Shown: positions 8,663 to 18,033, counted from the stretch's first letter. The stretch is 64,000 nt of DNA from Alkalihalophilus pseudofirmus OF4 (GCF_000005825.2 NC_013791.2:3100001-3164000); one strand, 5' to 3'. Numbers and translations: made by a program. Notes: a model not told the origin generated them from the sequence alone.

Positions 8663-9715
8663 TTAACTTCTTCTAAAAACCCAGCTGTTCAAATAAAAAA
8701 TAAAGGTAGGAAGTCCGCCGGTCTTGATCATTTTTTTCGACTTTTTCTTCATCTCTTTATTTCCCTGCACTTTTTCATCAGATAAATAGATAGCAATAAT
8801 CCCTTGATAAATCAAACGGTGGAATTTAGGGTCTGGGAGGGTTGAAAGACTTTCTTCTGCCTTTTTGACAAAATAGCGAAAGCGCTCAATCATTTCCTCT
8901 TCACTGTCATAGTAAAATAGGAAGTTAAGCTCATCATCAGCAATGTCTTCTTCTTGATCAATAAAATAATCAAGTAAAATATGAAATCCTTGAACCCACG
9001 GGAAGTACCCGGCTTTAATTGTTTCAGCAGTCTCACTCGTCATATTAGGTTTTGTTGAATACGTAGCTAGTGCGTATACACCTAACGTAGAGGCTGTACA
9101 AGCTGAAAATTCATACCATGTCATCTCAGGCATCTTATGACGATGACGCTCATACCAAGCTTTAAGCATAGGAATCCTGTCTTCTTTTTTCACATGTTTA
9201 TACACTTGCAGATCACAATAGTATCCGCTTAACTCAAGCATAGCAGGCTGCATCTTTTTAAAAGACGGGAAGGTTGATAGGATTTGCTGACAAGTCTCTA
9301 TCAGCGCGTGTAAGTAACCGCCATCTTCTTGCTCGTTACGGAACTCATAGTTATTCTCAAGCGGTGCCCCTGGTGTCAGGGCTGTAAGCAACGCATTATG
9401 TAGGGCGCGAAAGTCTTTAGGGTCTAGCGAGTCGCTTTGGTCACATAAGTTGTCTAAGTAATCGCACATAATCTGATAAGCAATGATAAATTGGATTAAT
9501 TCATCAAAACGATCTCTAGCAACTAATCCAAACACTCCTCCCCCTTCGCAATGAAATTTCTTTTTACTTAAGGCATCTAAGGCTTGTGAGCGCAATTCAT
9601 CATCAGGAATCGTTTGTGCCTTTTCTATCCATTGATTAAAATAACGATTTACAGTAGGGACAACATCACGATAAATATTCATTAAAATCGGAATCGGTTT
9701 TGTAGGGACTTTCAT
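8663..9715 (-). CDS. ytpB: tetraprenyl-beta-curcumene synthase YtpB (DUF2600)
   Basis: 350 residues. In B. subtilis this family cyclises heptaprenyl diphosphate to tetraprenyl-beta-curcumene, the first step to C35 sesquarterpenes. The protein lacks a standard DDxxD motif. Acidic clusters typical of the family, DYLDNLCDQSD and DYFIDQEEDIADDE, are visible. The start MKVPTKP is supported by GGAGGAG 10 nt upstream, and a longer in-frame start is rejected. ytpA is upstream on the same strand as in B. subtilis, but a terminator separates them here. Confidence 0.9.
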   Translation of the reverse strand: MKVPTKPIPILMNIYRDVVPTVNRYFNQWIEKAQTIPDDELRSQALDALSKKKFHCEGGGVFGLVARDRFDELIQFIIAYQIMCDYLDNLCDQSDSLDPKDFRALHNALLTALTPGAPLENNYEFRNEQEDGGYLHALIETCQQILSTFPSFKKMQPAMLELSGYYCDLQVYKHVKKEDRIPMLKAWYERHRHKMPEMTWYEFSACTASTLGVYALATYSTKPNMTSETAETIKAGYFPWVQGFHILLDYFIDQEEDIADDELNFLFYYDSEEEMIERFRYFVKKAEESLSTLPDPKFHRLIYQGIIAIYLSDEKVQGNKEMKKKSKKMIKTGGLPTFIFYLNSWVFRRS

Positions 9716-9856
9716 ATGAAGTGTTCTCCTCCATTCACTTTCCATAATTAGTACCTTAGCACAAAAAAAAGCAAGCAACAATAAATCTACCGTTAATGTC
9801 AAAGCATCCTCATAAATTCCGCCGGCCGCTGCTTATTGCTTATAATTATTGCTTAC

Positions 9857-9891
9857 ACAAAAAAAGAAAGCCTTGTTAAAGCTTTCTTGTA
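9857..9891 (-). terminator. intrinsic terminator after ytpA
   Basis: AAGAAAGC/GCTTTCTT stem with a T run on the minus strand. Confidence 0.75.
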
Positions 9892-9900
9892 AGAGTCATT

Positions 9901-10683
9901 CTATGGAAGGAGGATGTTTACAAATCCGATGGCATACCTGAATACATCTTCTCTTTCCGGCTCATTAAAAATTTCATGATACAGCCCTTCCCATTCTTTA
10001 TAACTCTTTTCAGTTAAAAGTAAATGATCAAACCAGTCCCTTACAGCGATTTGGTCGACAATATAATCTTCACCAGACTGCATCACTAATATAGGCAGAT
10101 TCGGCATTTTTTCAGGATAGCGGTTGGCAAGGTGCATCGCTTTCGTCAGCTCTTGATACCACCTAGCGGTCACCCTCGTTACACGCAGTTCATCTTTCAA
10201 ATAAGCTTCACGTACTTCTTCATTGCGCGTACAATGCTCAGTACGCAATCCAGATTTAGCACTGAAGGTTGGTGCGACTCTGTGCAAAAGCTTTGTAGCC
10301 AATGCCTTTGTTTTTGGAGGGGGGCTGCTTAATCCTAAGCAAGGTGAAGATAAGATTACTCCAGTAATATGAGTATGATTACGCTCCATTAACGAACGAA
10401 CACAAACAAGACCTCCCATACTATGGCCAAACAAAATAATCGGTAAATCTTTCTTTTTTGCCTCAAGCATCCATTCATCAACCGCATCTAAATATTGATT
10501 AAATGATTGCACATGGCCTCTTGTACCTCTTGTCTTCCCTTGACCTGGCAAGTCTCCCATCACCACATCAAAGCCGTGGTCATTCCACTTCTTAGCAAGC
10601 CACATATATCTCCCGTGATGCTCACCGGCTCCGTGTACCATTACGATTACACCACGCGGCTCAGAAATCTCTGATTTCCACAT
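9901..10683 (-). CDS. ytpA: alpha/beta hydrolase (lysophospholipase/monoacylglycerol lipase type), YtpA
   Basis: 260-residue alpha/beta hydrolase. HGAGEHHGRY is near residues 18-26 and the nucleophile elbow GHSMGG has Ser88. Candidate acid and histidine residues are in the C-terminal SGEDYIVD and LYHEIFNE. B. subtilis YtpA is described as a phospholipase that makes the lysophospholipid bacilysocin. AGGGGGA precedes the ATG. The neighbouring terpene synthase suggests a lipid-related locus. The exact substrate in this organism is inferred. Confidence 0.85.
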   Translation of the reverse strand: MWKSEISEPRGVIVMVHGAGEHHGRYMWLAKKWNDHGFDVVMGDLPGQGKTRGTRGHVQSFNQYLDAVDEWMLEAKKKDLPIILFGHSMGGLVCVRSLMERNHTHITGVILSSPCLGLSSPPPKTKALATKLLHRVAPTFSAKSGLRTEHCTRNEEVREAYLKDELRVTRVTARWYQELTKAMHLANRYPEKMPNLPILVMQSGEDYIVDQIAVRDWFDHLLLTEKSYKEWEGLYHEIFNEPEREDVFRYAIGFVNILLP

Positions 10684-10800
10684 AATTGATTCCCCCTAAC
10701 TTCATTTCTTCTCTTTTTTTATATTCGTTTCCACCTCTATGATATTTACGTTAAAATTAGTATAGCTGTTTTTTTATCAAATCAAAAGGATGTGTATAAA

Positions 10801-11328
10801 ATGATTTATCCATACGAGGGGAAATGGCCTAAAATTGATGAGAGCGCTTTTATTGCTGATTATGTCACAATCACCGGCGATGTTACTATTGGAGCAATGA
10901 GCAGTATATGGTATCAAACTGTGATCCGCGGTGATGTGTCTCCAACCATTATTGGCGAACGTGTGAATATTCAAGATCAATCCATGCTTCATCAAAGCCC
11001 TAAATACCCGCTTATTATTGAAGATGATGTCACTGTAGGCCACCAGGTCCTTCTACATAGCTGCACCATTAGAAAAAATGCCCTCATCGGAATGGGGTCG
11101 ATTATTCTTGATGGAGCTGAAATCGGCGAGGGTGCATTTATCGGTGCCGGAAGTCTTGTCCCTCAAGGAAAGAAAATCCCACCTAATACCCTCGCATTCG
11201 GTCGTCCTGCTAAAGTAGTCCGTGATTTAACGGATGAGGATCTAGCAGACATGGCAAGAATTAGGCGGGAATACGTAGAAAAAGGTCAGCACTACAAACA
11301 AGTGCAATCAGAAGTAAATAAAAAATAA
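10801..11328 (+). CDS. ytoA: gamma-carbonic anhydrase-like protein, YtoA
   Basis: 175 residues of left-handed beta-helix hexapeptide repeats (GDVTIG, GERVNIQD, EDDVTVGHQV, GEGAFIGAGS). The zinc-binding histidines of gamma-carbonic anhydrases are in LHQSP, VGHQVLLHSC. The C-terminus has the family's AFGRPAKVVRDLT. The ATG at 10801 is chosen because its first residues MIYPYEGK match the known family start and AAAAGGA lies 10 nt upstream. Whether this protein is an active anhydrase is not shown by sequence alone. Confidence 0.9.
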   Translation: MIYPYEGKWPKIDESAFIADYVTITGDVTIGAMSSIWYQTVIRGDVSPTIIGERVNIQDQSMLHQSPKYPLIIEDDVTVGHQVLLHSCTIRKNALIGMGSIILDGAEIGEGAFIGAGSLVPQGKKIPPNTLAFGRPAKVVRDLTDEDLADMARIRREYVEKGQHYKQVQSEVNKK

Positions 11329-11334
11329 ATAATC

Positions 11335-11378
11335 AAAACCTTTTATCTTGCATCTACTCAAGATAGAAGGTTTTTTGT
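11335..11378 (+). terminator. intrinsic terminator of ytoA
   Basis: AACCTTTTATCTTG/CAAGATAGAAGGTT stem followed by TTTTG. Confidence 0.85.
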
Positions 11379-11518
11379 CATGTTCTCATAAAATATGCCG
11401 CCTCCTGTCTAAAGTCGTTAAGACGCCTTCACACTTCTAAACAATACATTTACCTTCCCTTGATAGTAACTCAATAATTCCCCCTTACACTATAAGAAAA
11501 TAGAGAGGGGGAATGAAG

Positions 11519-12049
11519 ATGATCATAAATAAATCTTGGTTGTATGAAACGGACTGCCAGCTGTTTTATTTAATTAATAAGCATCACCGCCTCATGCTGC
11601 CGATGCAGTATATCACTCACTTGGGCAGCGCTCCATTAACTATTATTTCTTTACTAAGTTTATTACTCCTCACATCGGGTGATATGTTTACAGCCAGTAT
11701 AGCTGCCATGGCTGCATTAATCACAAGCCACCTTATTGTCAGGGGTATAAAACACCGTACCCCTAGATACAGACCTTATGTATCTCTCAAAGAATCCCAT
11801 GTATTAAAAAAGCCTTTAAAAGATCATTCGTTTCCATCTGGACATACAACAGCAGCCATAGCAGCCTGCACGCCTTTTATGATGATGTTCCCAGCCTATT
11901 CTATTCTCTTTTTAATTACGTCATTTCTTGTTGGCATTTCACGCATTAGTCTTGGGCTGCATTACCCTTCTGATGTTATGGCCGGATGGGGACTTGGGTT
12001 TGTAAGTGGTGTACTTTTTTATGCAGCAGTTGTTGCTTTGATGAGTTGA
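11519..12049 (+). CDS. PAP2-family phosphatase
   Basis: 176-residue membrane phosphatase with the three PAP2 motifs: KHRTPRYRP (79-86), PSGH (106-109) and SRISLGLHYPSD (141-152). Hydrophobic helices lie between them. Likely acts on a lipid phosphate or undecaprenyl diphosphate at the outer membrane face. The ATG at 11519 has GAGAGGGGG at 7 nt, whereas the ATG at 11513 is too close to it. The glycosyltransferase starts 20 bp downstream, so an operon making a lipid-linked sugar is plausible. Confidence 0.88.
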   Translation: MIINKSWLYETDCQLFYLINKHHRLMLPMQYITHLGSAPLTIISLLSLLLLTSGDMFTASIAAMAALITSHLIVRGIKHRTPRYRPYVSLKESHVLKKPLKDHSFPSGHTTAAIAACTPFMMMFPAYSILFLITSFLVGISRISLGLHYPSDVMAGWGLGFVSGVLFYAAVVALMS

Positions 12050-12069
12050 GATCGATAGGAGGATGAAAG

Positions 12070-13221
12070 ATGAGAATCGCTATATTTTCTGATACGTACA
12101 GTCCACAGGTAAACGGAGTAGCTAGAACGTTAACGAGACTTGTCAGCCACCTAGAGAAACGAAACGTTGAATATCAATTGTTTATCCCTGATCAGCTAGA
12201 ACATACAGACCCATTTAAAAGCAACATTCATTCTTTCACAAGCTTTCCCTTTTTCCTCTATCCAGAGTGTAGAGTTGCTTGGCCTAATATGCTGAGATTA
12301 AAAAAAGAGCTGCTAGCATTTAATCCAACCGTCCTCCATGTAACCACACCTTTTAACCTGGGATTGGCAGGTGTTCACCTCAGCAAGAAATATCACATTC
12401 CTTTAGTTGGCTCTTATCACACTCATTTTGATCATTACTTGCAATACTATAAACTCACTTTCCTGTCCGACTTGATGTGGTCTTACTTAAGATGGTTTTA
12501 TGCAGACTGTAAGAAGGTCCTCGTTCCTTCAATTGAAACAAAGCTCCATCTTGCCTCTAAAAAATTTAACCATCTAGATATATGGAGCCGAGGTGTAGAT
12601 TGCCAGCAGTTCTCACCCTCAAAGAAAGAAGGATATTTGTATGACCTCTACAATATAGAACAAAAATTTGTTCTCCTTTATGTTGGCCGTATGGCACCCG
12701 AGAAAGATCTTGCAGCCATGAAAAGGATTATGCGCCAGCTTCCTAAAGAGATATGTGAACAAGTTCATTGGATTTATGTTGGAGATGGGCCGATGCTGTC
12801 TGAAATGAAGTCTGAGTTCCAATGTGATCAGGTGACGTTTACAGGCTATTTAAACGGCGAGGCTCTCTCAGCACTATACGCTTTAGCCGACTTATTCATT
12901 TTCCCTTCCCAAACGGAGACGTTCGGTAATGTCGTATTAGAAGCTTTGGCTTCAGGAACACCAGCTATTGTTGCTGATAAAGGAGGCGTTAGGGAAATTG
13001 TGGAACATGAAAAAACAGGAATGATTTGTAAGTCTGGTAATGCCGAATCTTTTGTTCAAGCCATTACTAAGCTCCTTTACTCTCCTAGTCAGCGGCTTGA
13101 GATGGGATTTGCAGCAAGAACGTATGCCTTATCCCAATCATGGGATTCTATTTTCGACGGATTATTATCAGACTATAAAAAACTTAGCATTGGTTCCTTG
13201 GATAAAAGATCCCTTGCCTAA
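12070..13221 (+). CDS. GT4-family glycosyltransferase
   Basis: 383-residue GT-B glycosyltransferase. The N-terminal half opens with IAIFSDTYSPQVNGVART, the acceptor-side loop typical of mannosyl/diacylglycerol GT4 enzymes. The C-terminal half has LYVGRMAPEKD and the donor motif FPSQTETFGNVVLEALASG with the paired glutamates. GATAGGAGG precedes the start. Together with the upstream PAP2 phosphatase a role in glycolipid or envelope sugar synthesis is likely. Donor and acceptor are unknown. Confidence 0.88.
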   Translation: MRIAIFSDTYSPQVNGVARTLTRLVSHLEKRNVEYQLFIPDQLEHTDPFKSNIHSFTSFPFFLYPECRVAWPNMLRLKKELLAFNPTVLHVTTPFNLGLAGVHLSKKYHIPLVGSYHTHFDHYLQYYKLTFLSDLMWSYLRWFYADCKKVLVPSIETKLHLASKKFNHLDIWSRGVDCQQFSPSKKEGYLYDLYNIEQKFVLLYVGRMAPEKDLAAMKRIMRQLPKEICEQVHWIYVGDGPMLSEMKSEFQCDQVTFTGYLNGEALSALYALADLFIFPSQTETFGNVVLEALASGTPAIVADKGGVREIVEHEKTGMICKSGNAESFVQAITKLLYSPSQRLEMGFAARTYALSQSWDSIFDGLLSDYKKLSIGSLDKRSLA

Positions 13222-13308
13222 CCTCTCTCCCCTTCAATCCTCACCACTTTCTAGGCGTGAGCATAGTGTAATAAAGAGTTAACTGATCTTTTGCTAAGGA
13301 GTGGGAGA

Positions 13309-13602
13309 ATGTATTATTACGATCCAATGTTTGAACAGATGGAGAGGCAAGGACCCCCTGGGCCTCCTCCGCAGATGACGCCTCAGCTTCCAAGCGGTCC
13401 TCAAGCTTTCGCGGTGGATCCTGGAGCCATTAATCGCTGTTTATTTCGATTTACATTTATCCGCCTAACAAATGGTGAAACGTTTTGGTTCTTTCCTACA
13501 TTTGTAGGCCGAAACTCAGTTGCCGGTTATCGATGGTGGTTTTTCCGCTGGGTAAACTTCGGGATTGATTTAAGAAGAATTTCATCTTTTCAATGTGTAT
13601 AA
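13309..13602 (+). CDS. small conserved Bacillus protein with proline-rich N-terminus, function unknown
   Basis: 97 residues. The first 40 are rich in Pro and Gln (GPPGPPPQM). The C-terminal half is aromatic and basic (FWFFPTFVGRNS, YRWWFFRWVNFGIDLRR). AAGGAG sits 7 nt before the ATG and a strong terminator follows the stop, so it is a real monocistronic gene. I recognise the C-terminal pattern from other Bacillus hypothetical proteins but know of no function. Confidence 0.75.
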   Translation: MYYYDPMFEQMERQGPPGPPPQMTPQLPSGPQAFAVDPGAINRCLFRFTFIRLTNGETFWFFPTFVGRNSVAGYRWWFFRWVNFGIDLRRISSFQCV

Positions 13603-13604
13603 GA

Positions 13605-13641
13605 AAAAACGTACCTGTGCCAAAACAGGTACGTTTTTTTA
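13605..13641 (+). terminator. intrinsic terminator
   Basis: ACGTACCTGT/ACAGGTACGT perfect 10-bp stem followed by TTTTTT. Confidence 0.92.
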
Positions 13642-13675
13642 TCCACATGAATAACATTGATTCTTATTCTCAATA

Positions 13676-13726
13676 CTAAGAGTATAAAAAGAAGGCACGG
13701 AGAATGCCCTCTTTTTATACTCTTAG
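13676..13726. terminator. long perfect hairpin, likely terminator of the DUF1540 gene
   Basis: Seventeen-bp perfect arms, CTAAGAGTATAAAAAGA and its complement, with a GGC/GCC extension. The A/T run inside each arm lets the core act as an intrinsic terminator on either strand. It contains the DUF1540 stop codon (13723-13725). Confidence 0.7.
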
Positions 13727-13875
13727 CTTGGTTCAAACGTTTTGCAATCCGTTTCCTCTTGACGATCTGCTTGTTTCCCTTTATGACTGATCACATAAAT
13801 CTTATCCGCTGCACATTGGTTACCATGTGACCAATGTACACAATTGTTCACTTCACATAAAACATCTTGTGCCAT
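13723..13875 (-). CDS. DUF1540 micro-protein, cysteine-rich
   Basis: 50-residue protein, MAQDVLCEVNNCVHWSHGNQ... to ...TDCKTFEPS. Cysteines C7, C12, C21 and C44 fit the DUF1540 pattern (C-x4-C-x8-C ... TDC-x-TF), which suggests a small metal-bound fold. GGGAGG lies upstream of the ATG. DUF1540 proteins are common in spore-formers with no proven role. The stop falls in the long hairpin, so gene and terminator overlap. Next to metK on the same strand but separated by its terminator. Confidence 0.85.
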   Translation of the reverse strand: MAQDVLCEVNNCVHWSHGNQCAADKIYVISHKGKQADRQEETDCKTFEPS

Positions 13876-13979
13876 ATTAGTCCACCTCCCTCTTACTGCC
13901 TAGCTTGGCCTTTTTTGAAGAGAAGCATACCTCGAAGTGTTTCTATAAATTGCTATACCCCGTTTATGGAATCTAAAAC

Positions 13980-14012
13980 AAAAAACACAATCTCTCAAAT
14001 GAGAAATTGTGC
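13980..14012 (-). terminator. intrinsic terminator of metK
   Basis: CACAATcTCTC/GAGAaATTGTG stem followed by a T run on the minus strand. Confidence 0.8.
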
Positions 14013-14043
14013 TTGTTTGTATTTCCTTTAATAAAACTGTAAA

Positions 14044-15249
14044 TTAAAGTCCTGCTTGTTCTTTAAGAACAGCCGCTTTATCCGTTTGCTCCCATGGAAG
14101 CTCAATATCTGTACGTCCAAAGTGTCCGTATGCTGCTGTTTGCTTATAGATAGGACGACGAAGGTCTAGCATTTTAATGATGCCAGCAGGACGAAGGTCA
14201 AAGTTATCACGAACTAATGAAACGAGTGTTTCCTCAGAAACTTTACCCGTACCAAATGTATCAATTGAAATTGACACTGGCTGAGCAACACCGATTGCAT
14301 ATGCAAGCTGCACCTCACACTTATCAGCTAGTCCAGCTGCAACGATGTTTTTCGCTACATAACGAGCTGCATAAGCACCTGAGCGGTCAACTTTTGTTGC
14401 ATCTTTACCAGAGAATGCACCGCCGCCGTGACGAGCATATCCACCGTAAGTGTCTACAATGATTTTACGTCCAGTCAAACCAGCATCCCCTTGAGGTCCG
14501 CCGATAACAAAGCGTCCTGTTGGGTTAATGAAGTATTTCGTATCCTCATCAAGCAATTCAGCTGGTACAACCGGGTTAATGACATACTCTTTTAAGTTGC
14601 GTTGAATTTGCTCAAGAGTTACTTCTGGATGATGTTGAGTTGAGATAACAATCGTATCAATACGAGCTGGTTTTCCGTCCTCATCATATTCCACAGTCAC
14701 TTGTGTTTTCCCATCTGGACGTAAGTAAGGAAGAATTTCTTCTTTACGTACTTCAGTTAAGCGGCGAGCTAGTTTATGACTTAATGAAATAGGAAGCGGC
14801 ATAAGTTCTTTTGTTTCGTTATTTGCATAACCAAACATTAAACCTTGGTCACCTGCACCAATTGCTTCAATTTCTGCATCAGTCATTTGTCCTTCGCGAG
14901 CTTCTAATGCTTGGTCAACCCCAGCTGCGATATCTGCTGATTGCTCATCAATTGATGTTAAAACAGCACAAGTCTCTGCATCGAAACCATATTTAGCACG
15001 TGTGTAACCAATTCCTTTGATCGTCTCACGAACGACTTTAGGGATATCTACATATGTGTTTGTAGTGATCTCACCCGCAACTAAAACTAAACCAGTTGTT
15101 ACAGATGTTTCACAAGCTACACGAGCATTAGGATCTTTCGCTAAGATCTCATCAAGAATCGCATCAGAGATTTGATCACTAATTTTATCTGGATGACCTT
15201 CTGTTACTGATTCTGATGTAAATAAACGACGACTTTGCTTTTCTACCAT
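14044..15249 (-). CDS. metK: S-adenosylmethionine synthetase
   Basis: Makes SAM from methionine and ATP. 401 residues from [15 protein letters not shown]. Signatures [28 protein letters not shown] and [16 protein letters not shown] are complete. TAGGAGG lies before the ATG at 15249. An in-frame extension further upstream runs through the SAM riboswitch and is not coding. Transcription is controlled by that riboswitch. pckA is divergent, the usual Bacillus arrangement. Confidence 0.98.
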   Translation of the reverse strand: MVEKQSRRLFTSESVTEGHPDKISDQISDAILDEILAKDPNARVACETSVTTGLVLVAGEITTNTYVDIPKVVRETIKGIGYTRAKYGFDAETCAVLTSIDEQSADIAAGVDQALEAREGQMTDAEIEAIGAGDQGLMFGYANNETKELMPLPISLSHKLARRLTEVRKEEILPYLRPDGKTQVTVEYDEDGKPARIDTIVISTQHHPEVTLEQIQRNLKEYVINPVVPAELLDEDTKYFINPTGRFVIGGPQGDAGLTGRKIIVDTYGGYARHGGGAFSGKDATKVDRSGAYAARYVAKNIVAAGLADKCEVQLAYAIGVAQPVSISIDTFGTGKVSEETLVSLVRDNFDLRPAGIIKMLDLRRPIYKQTAAYGHFGRTDIELPWEQTDKAAVLKEQAGL

Positions 15250-15361
15250 GTTCAAATTCCTCCTATGCAGACAACTACAACGGTTGTGTGCGAATGATTT
15301 GAGACGGCACTCGTTTCTCATCCAATGGGTGATAAAACGGTTTAAGACGTGTATAAACGTA

Positions 15362-15395
15362 GAAAACCCCATTCCATCGAGGAAAAGGGTTGAAA
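15362..15395 (-). terminator. riboswitch expression-platform terminator
   Basis: AACCC-N4-CC / GG-N3-GGGGTT imperfect hairpin followed by TTCT on the minus strand, placed directly after the SAM aptamer. Confidence 0.55.
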
Positions 15396-15404
15396 TGTTT
15401 ACCT

Positions 15405-15522
15405 TTCGCCTCTTATCGTTCAAGGCAGCTGCCTTGCAGGTTAGCACCTTTTCACTCGTTTGGCATGAGTGTTGGTTGCTGGGTTTCTTCGGGCCTGTCC
15501 CTCCACCTACTCTGGATAAGAG
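15405..15522 (-). promoter_or_regulatory. SAM-I riboswitch (S-box) of metK
   Basis: On the minus strand the aptamer reads CTTATCCAGAGTAGGTGGAG, then GGGACAGGCCC, GAAACCCAGCAACC, GGTGCTAACC and closes with GATAAGAGG, all S-box consensus blocks in order. SAM binding should favour the downstream terminator and stop metK transcription. Confidence 0.96.
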
Positions 15523-15538
15523 TATCCGTTCGCGACAT

Positions 15539-15567
15539 ATCATAACGTACATAGAATCCTCTGTCAA
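15539..15567 (-). promoter_or_regulatory. sigma-A promoter of metK
   Basis: TTGACA (15562-15567), 17-bp spacer, TATGAT (15539-15544) on the minus strand, about 20 bp before the riboswitch. Confidence 0.85.
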
Positions 15568-15620
15568 CACCGGCCGAAAATTCACTAATATTCATACTTT
15601 TAGTCGGAGTAGAACTCGTT

Positions 15621-15640
15621 TATAATGAGTTATACTATTC
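15621..15640 (+). promoter_or_regulatory. upstream copy of the pckA -10/CcpN-like block
   Basis: TATAATGAGTTATACTATTC matches the pckA block at 15891-15910 in 17 of the first 19 positions. It holds a TATAAT and a one-mismatch CcpN-type site (TGAGTTATACT). No good -35 is visible. Confidence 0.4.
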
Positions 15641-15804
15641 ATTTATTAATGTCATTTTATTATCATCACCATCTAGATTAAACCCTTTTCTTCTATATAG
15701 TATTATGCTTCTTCCAGAATTCATTTCTTCATATTTTATGGACTTATTCATTTAAACTCTTCTTCATTTTCGTCTCAAATCGTAAGAACTAACACCTTTT
15801 CCCC

Positions 15805-15840
15805 TTTGGCCCTTTCCATACCAAAAGGGCGGCTTTTGGT
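15805..15840 (+). terminator. hairpin in the metK-pckA gap
   Basis: GCCCTTT/AAAGGGC stem followed by GGCTTTTGG. The T tract is poor. It could end a short transcript starting near 15630. No convincing ORF lies between. Confidence 0.3.
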
Positions 15841-15866
15841 TCATTGCATCATTTTTCAAAAAAACT

Positions 15867-15910
15867 TTCACATTAGTATAGACTAATAGATATAATGTGT
15901 TATACTAATT
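15867..15910 (+). promoter_or_regulatory. pckA promoter with CcpN-type operator
   Basis: TATAAT at 15891-15896 with a weak TTCACA 18 bp upstream. TGTGTTATACT (15896-15906) fits the published CcpN consensus TRTGHYATAYW at every position and overlaps the start-site region. An inverted partner, ATTAGTATA, is at 15872-15880. CcpN represses pckA on glucose in B. subtilis; the same control is inferred here. Confidence 0.65.
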
Positions 15911-15985
15911 GACATAGAAACGATGACAAGTACCAAATACCAATAAAAAGTTAAATTACTTTAAATAGGAAAGGGTTTTGCGACA

Positions 15986-17572
15986 ATGACTACTTTAAGC
16001 CTTACATCAGAACTTGACCAATTATTGAAAAGTGAGCAGACACACCATGATTTACCGATCTCGGCATTAGTTGAAAAATCACTGATGCGTAAAGAAGGTA
16101 AATTAACAGCTTCTGGTGCATTAAGCGTTGAGACTGGTACGTACACAGGACGTTCGCCAAAAGATAAGTTCATTGTCAACGAGCCAAGTGTAACCGACAA
16201 AATTGCATGGGGCCCTGTTAATCAGCCAATCGAGAAGGATGTATTTACGAAGCTTTACAAAAAAGTGCTGGCCCACCTTGGAACGAAAGAAGAATTATTT
16301 GTTTCAAAGGGATATGCTGGAGCTGATAAAAACTTCCGTCTTTCTTTAAAAGTTGTAAATGAATTTGCATGGCATCAAGCTTTTGCTAGACAATTATTTA
16401 TCCGTCCAACTGCTGAGGAATTGAATCAAGAAACCATTGCAGACTTTACGATTGTTTCAGCACCAACGTTTAAAGCTGATCCTGCAGTAGATGGAACTCG
16501 CTCTGAAACATTCATTATTATTTCATTTGAAGAACGTATCGTTTTAATTGGAGGAACTGAATATGCAGGTGAAATGAAAAAATCTATTTTCTCTGTGATG
16601 AACTTCATGCTCCCTGAACAAAACGTTCTTTCAATGCACTGCTCTGCGAATGCAGGAAAAGAAGGCGATGTTGCTTTATTCTTTGGCTTATCAGGTACAG
16701 GTAAAACTACCTTATCTGCTGACCCGAATCGTTACTTAATTGGAGATGATGAGCACGGGTGGTCATCTAACGGTGTATTTAATATTGAGGGCGGCTGCTA
16801 TGCAAAATGCATTAACCTTTCTGAAGAGAAAGAACCGCAAATTTGGAATGCGATTCGTTTTGGATCTGTTCTTGAAAACGTTGTCGTAGATGAAAAGACA
16901 GCATTACCTGATTTTGACAACACGGTTTTAACAGAAAATACACGTGCTGCTTACCCGCTTGAAGCGATTCCTAATGCACTTACACCAAGTGTTGCAGGTC
17001 ATCCGAATACAATTATCTTTTTAACGGCTGATGCTTTTGGCGTATTGCCACCAATCAGCAAATTAACAAAAGAACAAGCAATGTACCATTTCTTATCTGG
17101 CTACACTAGTAAGTTAGCTGGAACAGAGCGCGGGGTTACATCACCAGAAGCAACGTTCTCAACATGCTTTGGTGCACCGTTCTTACCGCTTCCTGCAGCT
17201 CGTTATGCAGAAATGTTAGGCGAGAAGATCTCCCAGCATGATGTTCAAGTATTTCTAGTGAATACTGGATGGTCTGGCGGTCCATACGGTATCGGCAAAC
17301 GCATGAACCTGCCGTACACTCGTGCAATGATTCAAGCTGCATTGCAAGGTGAGCTTCGTCAAACAGAAACAGCAGTTGACCCAATTTTTGGTCTGCACGT
17401 CCCACTTCACTGCCCAGGTGTGCCTGATGAAGTTCTACACCCGCGTGATACATGGACAGATAAAGCTGCGTATGATGAAAAGGCAAAACAACTTGCTGCT
17501 GACTTCCAAGAAAACTTCAAGAAATTTGAAAATGTCAGCGACGAGATCAAATCTGCAGGACCAACATTATAA
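15986..17572 (+). CDS. pckA: phosphoenolpyruvate carboxykinase (ATP)
   Basis: Converts oxaloacetate and ATP to phosphoenolpyruvate, the entry step of gluconeogenesis. 528 residues, about equal to B. subtilis PckA. Seen: [10 protein letters not shown], the kinase-1a loop [14 protein letters not shown], the metal/ADP segment GDDEHGW, and [18 protein letters not shown] lies about 10 nt before the ATG. Expected to be off on glucose through CcpN. A terminator follows. Confidence 0.97.
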   Translation: MTTLSLTSELDQLLKSEQTHHDLPISALVEKSLMRKEGKLTASGALSVETGTYTGRSPKDKFIVNEPSVTDKIAWGPVNQPIEKDVFTKLYKKVLAHLGTKEELFVSKGYAGADKNFRLSLKVVNEFAWHQAFARQLFIRPTAEELNQETIADFTIVSAPTFKADPAVDGTRSETFIIISFEERIVLIGGTEYAGEMKKSIFSVMNFMLPEQNVLSMHCSANAGKEGDVALFFGLSGTGKTTLSADPNRYLIGDDEHGWSSNGVFNIEGGCYAKCINLSEEKEPQIWNAIRFGSVLENVVVDEKTALPDFDNTVLTENTRAAYPLEAIPNALTPSVAGHPNTIIFLTADAFGVLPPISKLTKEQAMYHFLSGYTSKLAGTERGVTSPEATFSTCFGAPFLPLPAARYAEMLGEKISQHDVQVFLVNTGWSGGPYGIGKRMNLPYTRAMIQAALQGELRQTETAVDPIFGLHVPLHCPGVPDEVLHPRDTWTDKAAYDEKAKQLAADFQENFKKFENVSDEIKSAGPTL

Positions 17573-17599
17573 TCCCATTATTAATCATACTTTTCCCAC

Positions 17600-17637
17600 T
17601 AAAAGCCAAGTCGCCTTACACGACTTGGCTTTTTAGT
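17600..17637 (+). terminator. intrinsic terminator of pckA
   Basis: AAAAGCCAAGTCG/CGACTTGGCTTTT perfect stem with a T run. Confidence 0.92.
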
Positions 17638-17652
17638 ATCTTATTTCGTTTA

Positions 17653-17958
17653 CTATTTACCCTGCATTCCTTCATTGACATGGGTCAGCTTATCCTTTAT
17701 CGAAACACCATCTTTGTGGTAATGAAGCTTGATATTCGTTAACACATCGCTTGCCCCTTCATCAATACCAACTTGCTGTGCTGATTTAATCACATTAAAT
17801 ACATCATCAATACTTCCTTCTATTACCGTTTCCATCGGTCCTACATGATAGGTGAGTCCAGAGTTTTGAACAACCTCTACAATCTTTGGAATCACACCGT
17901 CCGTATCAACATCTTTCCCGTTCGGTAATACTTGAAATCCTGCTGTTACAGTTGCCAT
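17653..17958 (-). CDS. thiamine-binding protein, MTH1187/YkoF-like family
   Basis: 101 residues starting MATVTAGFQVLP. The sequence covers a ferredoxin-like fold with VGPMETVIEGSIDDVFNVIK, the hallmark of the MTH1187 thiamine-binding family. AAAGGATGAG precedes the ATG at 17958; the in-frame ATG 9 nt upstream is too close to it. The nearby NMT1/THI5-type ABC importer at 19-21.6 kb makes a thiamine or thiamine-precursor link plausible, but no TPP riboswitch was seen. Confidence 0.75.
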   Translation of the reverse strand: MATVTAGFQVLPNGKDVDTDGVIPKIVEVVQNSGLTYHVGPMETVIEGSIDDVFNVIKSAQQVGIDEGASDVLTNIKLHYHKDGVSIKDKLTHVNEGMQGK

Positions 17959-18033
17959 TAATCTCATCCTTTCATGTTAGCGTATATGTTTCTCTAACCG
18001 TTTTAACAAATTTCCAAACATATTCCACTAAAG

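Noticed and set aside
15248-15625. + strand frame of 125 codons and an N-terminal extension of metK
   Set aside because: Both cover the SAM riboswitch and its terminator; MetK homology begins at 15249 behind a good ribosome-binding site.
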